This document shows positions 26,778 to 35,334 of a DNA stretch of 64,000 nucleotides, in pieces. Both the position numbers and the translations under genes were made by a program. Source of the stretch: JBCCXL01 sp039191605 (GTDB lineage: Bacteria; Acidobacteriota; Thermoanaerobaculia; Multivoradales; JAHZIX01); assembly GCA_039191605.1 (NCBI GenBank), contig JBCCXL010000005.1, positions 283,663-347,662 on the forward strand, given 5' to 3'. Under the pieces are notes generated by a model. The model was not told where the DNA came from. It worked only from the letters and a program-made list of their open reading frames with translations, and searched no databases. Position 1 is the stretch's first letter, and the number at the start of each line of letters is the position of its first letter.

Positions 26778-27899
26778 TCAATCCCCTAGGCAGATCCCCA
26801 GATCGCGAGCGGTCTGCAGGACGTCCGAATCCAGCGGCACGGTGCGCACCCGCTGCGTCGCTCGCTCCAGGGAAACCGACGAGATGCCGCCAGCCTGAAG
26901 AGCGACCATGGTGCCGAACTCCCCCCGCTCCACGGCGCGAATTGCCGCGGCGCCGAAGCGCAGCGAAAGGAGGCGATCCGTCGCGGTGGGCTCTCCGCCG
27001 CGCTGCAGATGCCCCAGCACCAGGTGGCGGGTCTCCTTACCGGTGCCCTCGGCGATGGCGTTGGCCACCCGCTCGGCGATCCCGCCGAGGCGAACCTGCC
27101 CCTGGACCTGTTGTTGCCAAACCCTTTCTCCGTCCTCCGCCGTGGCACCTTCCGCCACCACCACGATGCTGAATCGCCGCCCCCGACGCTCCCGGCGCAA
27201 AATCTTCTCGAACACCGACTCGAAGCGAAACGGAATCTCCGGCAGCAGCACCACGTCAGCGGTGCCGCTGAGTCCCGAGTACAGCGCGATCCAGCCGGCG
27301 TAGCGCCCCATCACCTCCACCACCAACACCCGTCGGTGGCTCTGGGCGGTGGAGTGCAGCTTGCCGATGGCGTCCGTCGCGGTGGCCACCGCGGTGTCGA
27401 AGCCGAAGGTGTATTCCGTCGCTTCGAGGTCGTTGTCGATGGTCTTCGGCACCCCCACCACCGGCAGCCCGTGGCGCTCATGAAGCTGGCGGGCGATGCT
27501 CAGGGAGCCATCGCCACCGATCGCCACCAGGGCCTCAAAACCGTGCTCCCGGAAACGGCGAACTACCTCGCCGCTGCGATCCTTGGGGCCCGCCCCGTCG
27601 GCACTCTCCAGCTGGAATGGGTTGCCTCGATTGCTGGTGCCGAGGATCGTGCCGCCGAGGTGAGTGATCCCCCTCACCGCGTCGGCATCCAGCGGGATCA
27701 GCCCTTCGCTGCCGTCGGTGAGTAGCCCCTCGTAGCCGTCGCGAATGCCCCAGGCCTCCCAGCCGCGGCGCAGGCTGGAGAGCACCACCGCCCGAATCAC
27801 GGCATTGAGCCCGGGAGCATCGCCGCCGCCGGTATTCACCGCGATCTTTTTGCGCGAGCCGGGGGCGACGGAGAGGGACGCATCGGAGGATGAGCTCAT
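26778..27899 (-). CDS. pfkA: 6-phosphofructokinase (Pfk, mixed ATP/PPi-type signature)
   Basis: A 373-residue phosphofructokinase phosphorylating fructose 6-phosphate in glycolysis. Motifs: 'NTGGGDAPGLNAVIRA' (residues 22-37), 'ALVAIGGDGSLSIA', 'VPKTIDNDLEATEYTFGFDTA', 'EVMGRYAGWIALYSGL', and 'AEGATAEDG'. The first diagnostic position is Gly (GGDG, as in ATP enzymes), while the second is Lys (PKTIDND, as in PPi enzymes). This is the combination found in the so-called group III branch. Donor use therefore cannot be fixed from sequence. Start ATG at 27899, following the SRPBCC gene by 70 bp and preceding the nuclease gene by 28 bp on the same strand. Confidence 0.93.
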   Translation of the reverse strand: MSSSSDASLSVAPGSRKKIAVNTGGGDAPGLNAVIRAVVLSSLRRGWEAWGIRDGYEGLLTDGSEGLIPLDADAVRGITHLGGTILGTSNRGNPFQLESADGAGPKDRSGEVVRRFREHGFEALVAIGGDGSLSIARQLHERHGLPVVGVPKTIDNDLEATEYTFGFDTAVATATDAIGKLHSTAQSHRRVLVVEVMGRYAGWIALYSGLSGTADVVLLPEIPFRFESVFEKILRRERRGRRFSIVVVAEGATAEDGERVWQQQVQGQVRLGGIAERVANAIAEGTGKETRHLVLGHLQRGGEPTATDRLLSLRFGAAAIRAVERGEFGTMVALQAGGISSVSLERATQRVRTVPLDSDVLQTARDLGICLGD

Positions 27900-27969
27900 G
27901 CCCCGATGCTACCCCCCTGGACTGGCCTTCGCTAGCCGCAGTGTCCTTAGCCAGCCGGGCAGGCCTTCG

Positions 27970-28452
27970 CTAGCCTCTCCCCCGCAACCTGCGGCGGGTC
28001 TGCCAGCGGCGATAGAGAAAGAGCGGCGCCAAGCCGAGCCACATGCTGAGGGCGGTGAGGAAGCCGCGGGGCCGAGACCAGAAAGACGGTAGACGAGCCT
28101 CGATCCGATCGTGCACCAGGGTACTTTCCGGGCCCTGGGCCTCGAAGCGATGCTGGTGCACCCAGAGCTCAAAGGGGCCCTCCAGCTGGCGGTCGACGAA
28201 GCCAGCGATGCCTGGCCCCGAAACCAGCCCCGGCAGCTCCTCCAGCTTCGCTCGCCAGTACATCGGAAAGGGACCGACCCAGGTGCGGAAGCTCATTTCA
28301 CAACCGGGCACCAGCGGATCCGGCACCTCTTCTAGGTGCATCGGCGCCAGCGGGGGCGTGATCGCCTTCAGGCTCTCGGCGCTGCTGTGAAAAGCCGCCA
28401 CCTGGGCGAGGGGAGCCGAGACGACGAATTGGCGCTCGAAACGTAGAGTCAT
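27970..28452 (-). CDS. SRPBCC (START-like) family protein
   Basis: A 160-residue protein with the polyketide cyclase/START-like fold. It begins 'MTLRFERQFVVSAPLAQVAAFHSSAESLKAITPPLAPM', typical of small SRPBCC proteins that bind hydrophobic ligands. It also has 'GPFELWVHQHRFEA' and 'TLVHDRIEARLP'. The C-terminus ('FLTALSMWLGLAPLFLYRRWQTRRRLRG') is hydrophobic then basic and may lie against the membrane. The ATG at 28452 has GGGGGA 8 nt upstream. Directly follows the TIGR01777 epimerase gene by 40 bp; the pairing of these two families is common across bacteria, but their shared substrate is unknown. Confidence 0.82.
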   Translation of the reverse strand: MTLRFERQFVVSAPLAQVAAFHSSAESLKAITPPLAPMHLEEVPDPLVPGCEMSFRTWVGPFPMYWRAKLEELPGLVSGPGIAGFVDRQLEGPFELWVHQHRFEAQGPESTLVHDRIEARLPSFWSRPRGFLTALSMWLGLAPLFLYRRWQTRRRLRGRG

Positions 28453-28492
28453 GAATCTGTCCCCCAACCCCCGGCGCGACGAAGTATTTCCA

Positions 28493-29410
28493 TCACCGCA
28501 GCAGATCCCGCAGCGCGTCTTCGAGATGGGGATAGTGGAAGCGAAAGCCCGCTGCCTCCAGGCGCTGAGGGATCGCCCGCTGCCCGGTGAGCAGAATTTC
28601 CGACATCTCCCCGAAGAGAGCCTGGAGGGCGAAGGCCGGAGCCGGCAGAGCCGAAGGCCGGCGCAGCACCTTACCGAGAACCTCGGCGAGCTCGCGGTTG
28701 GAGACCGGGTGAGGGGCGGTGAGGTTATAGGGCCCCTGAGTGCTGTCATTGTCGAGCAGGAAGCGCATCGCCCGCACCTGATCCACCCTGTGGATCCAGG
28801 GCAAGACCTGGCGACCGTCTCCCACCGGCCCTCCGGCAAAGAAACGGAAGGGGCGCGCCATCTTCGGCAGCGCTCCCCCGGCCATCGATAACACCACCCC
28901 GGTGCGCAGCACCGTCCTTCGCACCCCCAAGGCCTCCACCCCTTCGGTGGAGGCCTCCCATTCGACGCAAAGCTCGGCGAGGAATCCCTGGCCGGGCTCC
29001 GAATCTTCGCTCACCGTCCTGCCGCCGCTCGCGCCATAAAAGCCCACCGCCGAGCCCTGGAGCAGGGTGAGGGGGGGAGCTCCCCGCTCCACCGCCGCCT
29101 CGATGGCGCGGGCGACGGCCCGGCCAGACTCGATGCGGCTGTCCCGCAGAACCCGCTTGCGGGCGGCGCTCCAGCGCTGATCCGCTACGTTCGCCCCGGC
29201 GAGGTGGACGATCGCGGTGCTCTCGTCCACCCAATCTCCCCAGCCCTCCTCGCTGCGACCGTCCCAGCCCACCGCCCGCGCCCCCGAGGGGAGGCCCAAA
29301 ACCTTGGACGGGGATCGAGACAGCACCACCACCTCGACGCCCTCGGCGCAGAGATGATCGGTGAGAGCTCGACCGATGAGGCCAGAACCGCCGGTGATGA
29401 TGACGCGCAC
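28493..29410 (-). CDS. TIGR01777-family epimerase (YfcH-like, NAD-binding)
   Basis: A 305-residue member of the extended short-chain dehydrogenase group. 'MRVIITGGSGLIGRALTDHLCAEG' is the Rossmann glycine-rich loop. 'AIVHLAGANVADQRW' and 'GSAVGFYGASGGRTVSEDSEPGQGFLAELCVEWE' are hallmark segments of this family; note that the usual active-site Tyr-x3-Lys is replaced by the 'GFYG' pattern typical of it. The C-terminal DUF1731-like tail ('LTGQRAIPQRLEAAGFRFHYPHLEDALRDLL') is present. Substrate unknown. It follows the ABC transporter by 45 bp and precedes the SRPBCC gene, all on the minus strand. Confidence 0.9.
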   Translation of the reverse strand: MRVIITGGSGLIGRALTDHLCAEGVEVVVLSRSPSKVLGLPSGARAVGWDGRSEEGWGDWVDESTAIVHLAGANVADQRWSAARKRVLRDSRIESGRAVARAIEAAVERGAPPLTLLQGSAVGFYGASGGRTVSEDSEPGQGFLAELCVEWEASTEGVEALGVRRTVLRTGVVLSMAGGALPKMARPFRFFAGGPVGDGRQVLPWIHRVDQVRAMRFLLDNDSTQGPYNLTAPHPVSNRELAEVLGKVLRRPSALPAPAFALQALFGEMSEILLTGQRAIPQRLEAAGFRFHYPHLEDALRDLLR

Positions 29411-29455
29411 GGAATCTCCTTCTCAGGAGGGGGTGCGCGGAGCCGAGGGTGAGGC

Positions 29456-31330
29456 TCAGACCGCCGCCAGCTGCTCCTCGAGCTGCTGACGACGATGAAG
29501 CTCCGCGTAGAGCCCCGGTTTCTTGACCAAGTCTTCGTGCGTTCCGCGCTGGGTGATGCGCCCATCTTCCAACACGATGACTTCGTCCGCCTGACGAGCG
29601 GTGGAGATGCGGTGGGAGACCATCAATACCGTGCGTCCAGCGAAGAAGCGCTTCAGGTTCCCCAGGATCTCTTCTTCGGTATGGGTATCCACCGCCGACA
29701 GGCTGTCGTCGAGGATCAGCACCGCCGGGCGCCGCAGCAGGGCTCGGGCGAGGGCGACCCGCTGCTTCTGCCCGCCGGATAGCGTCACCCCCCGCTCCCC
29801 CACCACCGTATCCAGCCCCTTCGGCAGCAGCTCCAGATCTAGTCCGAGACCGGAGAGTCGAGCCACCTCCTCGATCTCCTTCCGGGAGGCATCGGGGCGA
29901 CCGAAGGCGATGTTCTCTTCCACCGTCGCGGAGAATAGGAAAGTCTCCTGGGGCACGAAACCGATGGCGCTGCGCAGGCTCGCCAAGGGAAGCTCCCGCA
30001 CGTCCACTCCATCCAGCAGCACGCTGCCCGGCGGCGGATCGGAGAGCCGGGGGATCAGCGACAGCAGCGAGCTCTTGCCGGAGCCGGTGCGGCCAATGAG
30101 GGCCACCGTGGTGCCGGCGGGAACGTCGAGGTCGATATCCATCAGCACCGAGCGCCCCTCCCCGGCCTCGGCTCGCGCTGCTGCCGCCACCGAGCGCTGC
30201 TGATCGTCCACCGCCACCTTGTCGTAGACCGCCCCCTCGACGTCGTAGCTGAAGGTCAGCCCCTGGAGATTCAGCCGTCCCTCGAAGACTTCTGAAGAAG
30301 ACTGCGAAGAGAATAGCGAAGGGGCGCCCTCCAGGCCCGGACGCGGCGGAGCGTTCTCCGCACCCCGCGACGCGATGGTCACCGGCGCCTCCAGCACCTC
30401 CTCGATTCGGCCCATGGACGCCGCACCCCGCTGCAGCAGATTCACCACCCAGCCGACGGCGATCATCGGCCAGGTGAGCCTCGCCAGCAGCAGGTTGAAC
30501 TTCACCAGATCCCCGACAGTGATGGCCCCGAGGTAGGTCAAGGCTCCGCCGTAGGCCAGCACGCCGACGTACCCAAAACCCACCAGCAGCTGGAGGCCGG
30601 GATGAAAGGCGCTCTGCCACAGGATGAGCCGGCGATTGCGCTCCACCAGCTCACGGTTGGCGCCGCGGAAGGCGAGGATCTCCCCGTTCTCCTGAGCGTA
30701 GGCGCGCACCACCCGAACCCCGGAAAGGTTCTCCTGGGCGCGGGTCGAGACGGTAGAGAATTGTTCCTGGACCTGCTCGAAGTGATGGTGAACCCGCTGC
30801 CCTAGCTCGCGGGTCGCGAGGGCCACCGCCGGCACCGTGCACACCGCCACCAGGGTGAGCCGAGGCTCGATGGAGGCCATCAGAGCAAGGCCGCCAATGC
30901 CGGTGAACACGGTATTGGCGCTGTACATGATCGCCGGACCGCACACCATGCGCACCGCTTCCAAATCATTGGTGGCGCGGGCCATCAGATCCCCGGTATA
31001 GCTGCGCTGAAAGAAGGCCGGCGGCAGGCGCAGCAGGCGATCGAGGTAGTCCTCCCGCAGGCTGAATTCCACTCGCCTCGAGAGGGTGACGAGGATCATG
31101 CGCTGGCCGTAGCTGAAGCCTCCCTGCAGACCCGCCAACAGCACTACCAGGCCGCTGTAGAAGAGCAGGTTGTTGACCGAAACCCCTTCCCGCAGCACGT
31201 CGACCGCCTCGCCGATGACGAAGGGGCCCAGCAGCCCGAGGCTGGACATACCGAAGACGCAGGCCAGCCCCGCCGCGAGTCGACGGGGGTGCTGGGCGAG
31301 GTAGGGCAGCAGGTACTTCAGCTTGACCAT
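29456..31330 (-). CDS. ABC exporter half-transporter with non-canonical catalytic residue
   Basis: A 624-residue type IV ABC exporter: six membrane spans (residues about 15-310) and one nucleotide-binding domain. Walker A is 'GRTGSGKSS' (about residue 418), the signature is 'LSGGQKQR', and the switch His is in 'LMVSHRI'. The residue after Walker B is Asp not Glu ('LILDDSLSAVD'), the form seen in the degenerate half of heterodimers such as YheI/MdlA. The usual partner gene would be adjacent but is not here. A low-complexity insert (about 330-350, and again near 370-395) interrupts the linker to the ATPase. It shares one base (TGATG) with the end of trmB, indicating coupling. Likely exports a lipid or drug-like molecule; substrate unknown. 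Confidence 0.88.
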   Translation of the reverse strand: MVKLKYLLPYLAQHPRRLAAGLACVFGMSSLGLLGPFVIGEAVDVLREGVSVNNLLFYSGLVVLLAGLQGGFSYGQRMILVTLSRRVEFSLREDYLDRLLRLPPAFFQRSYTGDLMARATNDLEAVRMVCGPAIMYSANTVFTGIGGLALMASIEPRLTLVAVCTVPAVALATRELGQRVHHHFEQVQEQFSTVSTRAQENLSGVRVVRAYAQENGEILAFRGANRELVERNRRLILWQSAFHPGLQLLVGFGYVGVLAYGGALTYLGAITVGDLVKFNLLLARLTWPMIAVGWVVNLLQRGAASMGRIEEVLEAPVTIASRGAENAPPRPGLEGAPSLFSSQSSSEVFEGRLNLQGLTFSYDVEGAVYDKVAVDDQQRSVAAAARAEAGEGRSVLMDIDLDVPAGTTVALIGRTGSGKSSLLSLIPRLSDPPPGSVLLDGVDVRELPLASLRSAIGFVPQETFLFSATVEENIAFGRPDASRKEIEEVARLSGLGLDLELLPKGLDTVVGERGVTLSGGQKQRVALARALLRRPAVLILDDSLSAVDTHTEEEILGNLKRFFAGRTVLMVSHRISTARQADEVIVLEDGRITQRGTHEDLVKKPGLYAELHRRQQLEEQLAAV

Positions 31331-32061
31331 CAGCCCTCCTCGACTCCTTGCTCAGCATCTTCCGCCTCTTCCCGCGGCGCCACCGCCGCGAGGATTCCGT
31401 CGCGCCCCTGGGGATGCAGGGGAGCAGCGGAAACCCCCTCCTCGAGGCGGGCGACAATGCGGAGGATCGGCTGGCCGAGACGAACAAACTTCGCTTCGTA
31501 ATGGGTTCTAGGCCCTTCCGGCCACCCGTCCCGCAATCGCTCGACCCGCAGCCCCGGCTGACTCTCGAGGATCCCGGCGACGATCTCGCCGTATTCGAGA
31601 AAGTCCGTAGCGAAGCACAGCTCGCCACCGGGAGCCAGCAGGCTGAGCACCAGGTCCACTCGCTCCGGATCGAAGAGACGGCGCTTGTGGTGACGAGCCT
31701 TGGGCCAAGGATCCGGGTGATAGACGTGCGCCCGCTGGGCAAAGCCCCGCGGCAGCACCGCGCTCAGCAGATAGAGCGCTTCGCCTCGCACCGCGACCAG
31801 GTTGTCCCTGCCGTCCCGGCGGCCTCGGTGAACTAGCATGCGGCAATATTTGGACACCAGCTCGACCCCCAGGAATCGGGTGTCCGGGCACTCCCCGGCG
31901 CGGCGGTGGAGGTAGCGCCCTTTGCCGAAACCCAGCTCCACCTCCCAGGGCGATTCGCCCTCTCCCCTTGCCGGCAGTAGATCATCGAGCTGGAGAGGCA
32001 GAGAGAGATCCCCGACGGCAAGATCCTCCCGCGGCGTATGAAAGAGGGTCGGATGGATCAT
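31330..32061 (-). CDS. trmB: tRNA (guanine-N7-)-methyltransferase TrmB
   Basis: A 243-residue SAM-dependent enzyme making m7G46 in tRNA. The SAM-binding 'WEVELGFGKGRYL' is present, as are 'FLGVELVSKYC', the hallmark 'YHPDPWPKARHHKRRLF' and the late 'THYEAKFVRLG'. The N-terminal part is shorter and the C-terminal 20-25 residues ('PQGRDGILAAVAPREEAEDAEQG') form a family-external acidic tail. It follows manC by 34 bp and overlaps the ABC transporter gene by one base. Confidence 0.94.
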   Translation of the reverse strand: MIHPTLFHTPREDLAVGDLSLPLQLDDLLPARGEGESPWEVELGFGKGRYLHRRAGECPDTRFLGVELVSKYCRMLVHRGRRDGRDNLVAVRGEALYLLSAVLPRGFAQRAHVYHPDPWPKARHHKRRLFDPERVDLVLSLLAPGGELCFATDFLEYGEIVAGILESQPGLRVERLRDGWPEGPRTHYEAKFVRLGQPILRIVARLEEGVSAAPLHPQGRDGILAAVAPREEAEDAEQGVEEG

Positions 32062-32095
32062 CTGCCCACCGCGGGAGACGAGAAACGGCAGCGGC

Positions 32096-33160
32096 TCACA
32101 GCAGATCCTCCCGCTGCTGAGCGGCGAGGCGCTCCACCACCGCCTTGACCTCCTGAGCCTGTTCCCGAGGCATCACCAGAATCGCGTCCCCGGTATTGAC
32201 CACCGCCAGCCCCTCGACTCCCACCAGGGCGACGGCCGCCCCTTCGGACCACACCAGATTGTCGCGGGCCGCGATTTGCAGGGCGGCGCTGGTCTCCGCC
32301 CCGGGGCCGCCAAAGGCGTTGCCGGCGTCGTCCTTGGCCGCTACCTCCCACAGCGCCTGCCAGGAGCCCAGATCACTCCAGCCACAGTCCAGGGGCAGAG
32401 TGCCGATGACGTCGATCTTCTCCATCAGGCCGTAGTCGATGGAGGTCGAGGGCAGCTCGGCGTAAAGCTCCGCGAGGCGGTGGGGCTCGGCGGCGATGGC
32501 CTTCAGGCCAGAAGAAAGCTCCGGCTGATGGTGCTCCAGCAGGCTCAGCAGAGTGGTGCCGCGGAAGACGAAGATCCCGCCGTTCCAGAGGAAATTGCCG
32601 CTGCTGACATAGCTCTCGGCGGTAGCGAGATCTGGCTTCTCCCGAAAGCGGCTCACCCGCCGCAGGCCGCTGCCCTGATCCAGCACCTCCCCCAACTCCA
32701 GATAGCCGTAGCCGGTCTCCGCTCGGTGGGGCCGAATACCGAGGGTCAGCACCAGGTCTCGCTCCTCCACCGCCTGGCGGGCCTGGTCCAGCACCTGCCT
32801 GAAGGCCGGCCCGTCAGCCATCCGATGATCCGCCGGCAGCACCGCCACCGCGCCTTCCCGCAGCGATTCCGGAATGCACGAGACCGACCAGCCGATGGCC
32901 GCGGCCGTATTGCGGCCCTGGGGCTCCGCTAGAACCTGGTGAGCGGGTACCTGCGGCAGCTGCTCCCGCACTGCGGGGGCCAGTCGCTCGGTGGTGCACA
33001 CCCAGACGTCCTCAGGATCGGCGAGACCCTCCAGTCGAGAGCAGGTCTGCTGCAGCAGGCTGGTGCCGCCCTCGAGACTGAGAAATTGCTTGGGGCGCTG
33101 ACGTCGGGACAGCGGCCAGAAGCGAGTGCCGCTGCCGCCCGCGAGAATGATGATCTGCAA
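32096..33160 (-). CDS. manC: Mannose-1-phosphate guanylyltransferase
   Basis: A 354-residue nucleotidyltransferase making GDP-mannose for cell-surface polysaccharide. The start segment 'IIILAGGSGTRFWPLSRRQRPKQFLSL' is the pyrophosphorylase signature. 'LAEPQGRNTAAAIGW', 'VLPADHRM', 'YGYLELGE', 'FREKPD', 'WNGGIFVFR' and 'SIDYGLMEK...CGWSDLGSW' follow in order. The C-terminal isomerase domain of long ManC proteins is missing. The frame stays open to an ATG at 33283, but the extra 41 residues are encoded by a 20-bp direct repeat and are not family-like. A TTG at 33160 just before 'QIIILAGG' is therefore preferred, although no ribosome-binding site is clear. First gene of the run to the AddB-like nuclease. 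Confidence 0.88.
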   Translation of the reverse strand: MQIIILAGGSGTRFWPLSRRQRPKQFLSLEGGTSLLQQTCSRLEGLADPEDVWVCTTERLAPAVREQLPQVPAHQVLAEPQGRNTAAAIGWSVSCIPESLREGAVAVLPADHRMADGPAFRQVLDQARQAVEERDLVLTLGIRPHRAETGYGYLELGEVLDQGSGLRRVSRFREKPDLATAESYVSSGNFLWNGGIFVFRGTTLLSLLEHHQPELSSGLKAIAAEPHRLAELYAELPSTSIDYGLMEKIDVIGTLPLDCGWSDLGSWQALWEVAAKDDAGNAFGGPGAETSAALQIAARDNLVWSEGAAVALVGVEGLAVVNTGDAILVMPREQAQEVKAVVERLAAQQREDLL

Positions 33161-33221
33161 GGACCAATGCCTCGTATTCGATGAGCTGGTGAAGGGGGAA
33201 GCGAGGAAGGGCGAGGCCTGT

Positions 33222-33261
33222 AGCCTCGGCGGACGCTGGGAAGCCTCGGTGAACGCTGGGG
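33222..33261. repeat. 20-bp direct repeat upstream of manC
   Basis: Two adjacent copies of a 20-bp unit (33222-33241 and 33242-33261) differing at three positions, each with AGCCTCGG and ACGCTGGG. It resembles the other short tandem repeats in gaps of this window and supports a non-coding status for this stretch. Confidence 0.65.
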
Positions 33262-33527
33262 GCGATTCGCTGGGCGAAGTCATGGCCCGCGCCGAAGGTG
33301 AAGTATAACTGTCGCGAGCACACGTCCGTTGCGAACGCTGCTGCGTAGTCTATGCTGTAGGACAAATGAGTTGAGCAAAGCTGAGTCAGCGCACGCTCGT
33401 CGCCTCCCCGGCACGGCGTCGCCCCGCAGCCCCAAACCTAGCTCAAGACACAGCCCAGAACGCAGCCCAAGGCACAGCTAAACCCAAATCCTAAAGCCGC
33501 AGCCCAGGCCATCTCCCGGGAGCCGCC

Positions 33528-34526
33528 ATGAGCAATATCCGAATCCCCAAATCATGGGAACTTCCTGAACGCCTCGCAACGCCGGAGGACGTCTACCTCG
33601 ACCGGCGACGGGTCGTAAAGGCCATGGGATTAGCCACCGTCGGCGCGCTCCTCGCTCCCCAGGTCGGCTGCGCGGAGCGGCTGGTGCTCGGCGACCAGAG
33701 CGGCATGACCACCCCAGCGGTGGGCGATCGCTTCTCGGATCTCTTCCCGGCGAAGCGCAACGAGAAATACCAGCTCGGCCAAGGGCGCCCCCTCACCCCC
33801 GAGAAGACCGCCGCCGCCTACAACAACTTCTACGAGTTCACCACCGCCAAGGGCAAAGTCTGGCAGCTCGCCCAGGGCTACCCCGTCGATCCCTGGACCG
33901 TCGAGGTCACCGGCCTGGTAGAGAAACCCCGCACCTTCGACCTCGATTCCCTCTTCCGCCTCGCTCCCCTGGAAGAGCGCACCTATCGCTTCCGCTGCGT
34001 CGAGCGGTGGGCGATGCAGGTGCCCTGGACCGGCTACCCGCTGCATAAGTTACTCAAGGCCGTGCGCCCCCTCTCCAAGGCTCGCTACGTTCGCTTCGTC
34101 ACCAAGCTCGACCCCAAGGGCATGCCCGGCCAGAAGGCGGCCTATTACCCCTGGCCCTATTACGAAGGCCTGCGCATGGATGAAGCCATGAACGAGCTGA
34201 CCTTCGTCACCTTGGGGATCTACGGGCACGGGCTGCCGATGCAGCACGGGGCGCCGTGGCGCATCGTCGCGCCCTGGAAGTACGGCTACAAGAGCCCGAA
34301 GTCCCTGGTGCGAATCGAGCTGGTGGAAGAACAGCCGGGCACTTTCTGGAACGACCTCCAGCCGCGGGAATACGGCTTCTTCTCCAACGTCAACCCCAGC
34401 CAGCCGCACCCGCGGTGGAGCCAGGCGGTGGAAGAAGACATCGGCAGCCTCGAGAAGCGGCCGACTCTGCTCTACAATGGCTATCAGGACGAGGTCTCGA
34501 AACTCTACGACGGCAAAGAGATCTAA
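33528..34526 (+). CDS. msrP: Protein-methionine-sulfoxide reductase catalytic subunit MsrP (YedY)
   Basis: A 332-residue periplasmic molybdenum-cofactor enzyme that repairs oxidised methionines in envelope proteins. The N-terminal 'LDRRRVVKAMGLATVGALLAP' is a twin-arginine signal. Close matches to E. coli MsrP are 'YRFRCVERWAMQVPWTGYPL' with the Mo-ligand Cys157, 'EGLRMDEAMNELTFVTLGIYG', 'PWKYGYKSPKSLVRIEL', and the C-terminal 'HPRWSQAVE...PTLLYNGY'. GGGAG stands 6 nt before the ATG, and a possible promoter (TTGCGA, 16 nt, TATGCT, 33329-33356) lies upstream. The heme membrane partner MsrQ, normally next door, is absent from this window. Followed by a likely terminator. Confidence 0.95.
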   Translation: MSNIRIPKSWELPERLATPEDVYLDRRRVVKAMGLATVGALLAPQVGCAERLVLGDQSGMTTPAVGDRFSDLFPAKRNEKYQLGQGRPLTPEKTAAAYNNFYEFTTAKGKVWQLAQGYPVDPWTVEVTGLVEKPRTFDLDSLFRLAPLEERTYRFRCVERWAMQVPWTGYPLHKLLKAVRPLSKARYVRFVTKLDPKGMPGQKAAYYPWPYYEGLRMDEAMNELTFVTLGIYGHGLPMQHGAPWRIVAPWKYGYKSPKSLVRIELVEEQPGTFWNDLQPREYGFFSNVNPSQPHPRWSQAVEEDIGSLEKRPTLLYNGYQDEVSKLYDGKEI

Positions 34527-34873
34527 GCCCCAGATCGAAAAGCCAAGATCTGAAGGCCAGAACCAAAGACCAGAGCCGAAGACCAGCGCCGAAGCGATCA
34601 GCGGCGCAAGATTTTTCCCTCTTCGTCCCAACCCCAGGGTCCACAATGGGGTACGGACACTCCCCAGGTGTCCGGACTTCCCGCGGCGCTGAGCCCCCCG
34701 GCGCCGCGTTCTTCGCCTCCCCGGCACTTGCCCAGCTGCTGTTCAGCTGAGACGGCGTAGCCGGGGCCGTAGGTGAGAGACCAGAGGGCGAAGAAGCGGC
34801 GGACGAAGAGCTCTTGGATACCAAGTGCCCGAGGGCGCTGAAGCGAGCTCCTGCCGGACAGTCTCGAAGACTC
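34527..34873. other. Convergent msrP/panD gap with hairpin cluster
   Basis: A 347-bp gap between convergent genes. It starts with degenerate 13-bp tandem units (about 34563-34590), then the msrP terminator. Two further perfect inverted repeats follow: CGGACAC/GTGTCCG (34654-34660, 34668-34674) and an 8-bp GC arm pair (34682-34689, 34701-34708). These may serve termination from the panD side. No gene seen. Confidence 0.5.
34586..34616 (+). terminator. Putative terminator after msrP
   Basis: A 6-bp all-GC stem (GCGCCG at 34586-34591, CGGCGC at 34602-34607), then AAGA and TTTTT (34612-34616). It is 60 bp past the msrP stop. Confidence 0.5.
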
Positions 34874-35260
34874 TCAGCCGCGAGGGCCAGGGAAAGGGCG
34901 CTTGGATTCCGGGCCTGCCGAGAGGTATTGGACGAAACGATTGTTCTCGTCCACCAGAATCGCCGTGGGAGTGATGGGCTCGTCCACCAGCTCGAAGCCG
35001 ATGACGATGATCTCCTCCCCGGGGCGAATCAGGTGTGCCGCGGCTCCGTTCATGCAGATCTCCCCGCTGCCGCGGGGGCCGAGAATCACGTAGGTCTCGA
35101 GCCGGTTCCCGGAAGTGTTGGAGACCACCAACACTTTCTCCCCGGGCCACAGGCGCGCGCGCTCGACCAGCTCCTCATCGATGGTGATGGAGCCGATGTA
35201 GTTGACGTCGGCCTCGGTCACGGTGGCCTTGTGAATCTTGGATCGATAGACCCAGCGCAT
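34874..35260 (-). CDS. panD: Aspartate 1-decarboxylase proenzyme
   Basis: A 128-residue pyruvoyl enzyme making beta-alanine for pantothenate. The self-cleavage site Gly23-Ser24 lies in 'NYIGSITIDEEL'. Also conserved are Lys8 ('RSKIHKATVT'), 'VSNTSGNRLETYVI', and 'GEICMNGAAAHLIRPGEEIIVIGF'. The Ile before Gly-Ser is slightly unusual (Glu or Val is common), but the processing motif is intact. Last gene of the pantothenate cluster, 74 bp after panC. Confidence 0.95.
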   Translation of the reverse strand: MRWVYRSKIHKATVTEADVNYIGSITIDEELVERARLWPGEKVLVVSNTSGNRLETYVILGPRGSGEICMNGAAAHLIRPGEEIIVIGFELVDEPITPTAILVDENNRFVQYLSAGPESKRPFPGPRG

Positions 35261-35334
35261 CGCGGGGCTCCTCCCTTGGGATGAGAGATGGTCGCTCGAG
35301 AAGGGGTTTCGGGATCAGGGTAGGGGTCAGCAGG

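Noticed and set aside
25697..27172. Long plus-strand open frame (491 codons) opposite the AddB-like and pfk genes
   Set aside because: It is antisense to two well-supported genes, crosses their boundary and has no recognisable domains; high GC leaves stops rare on the opposite strand.
28746..30620. Minus-strand frame (624 codons) overlapping the ABC transporter and epimerase in another frame
   Set aside because: Arg/Gly/Ala-rich frame-shifted shadow with no motifs; both underlying genes are intact.
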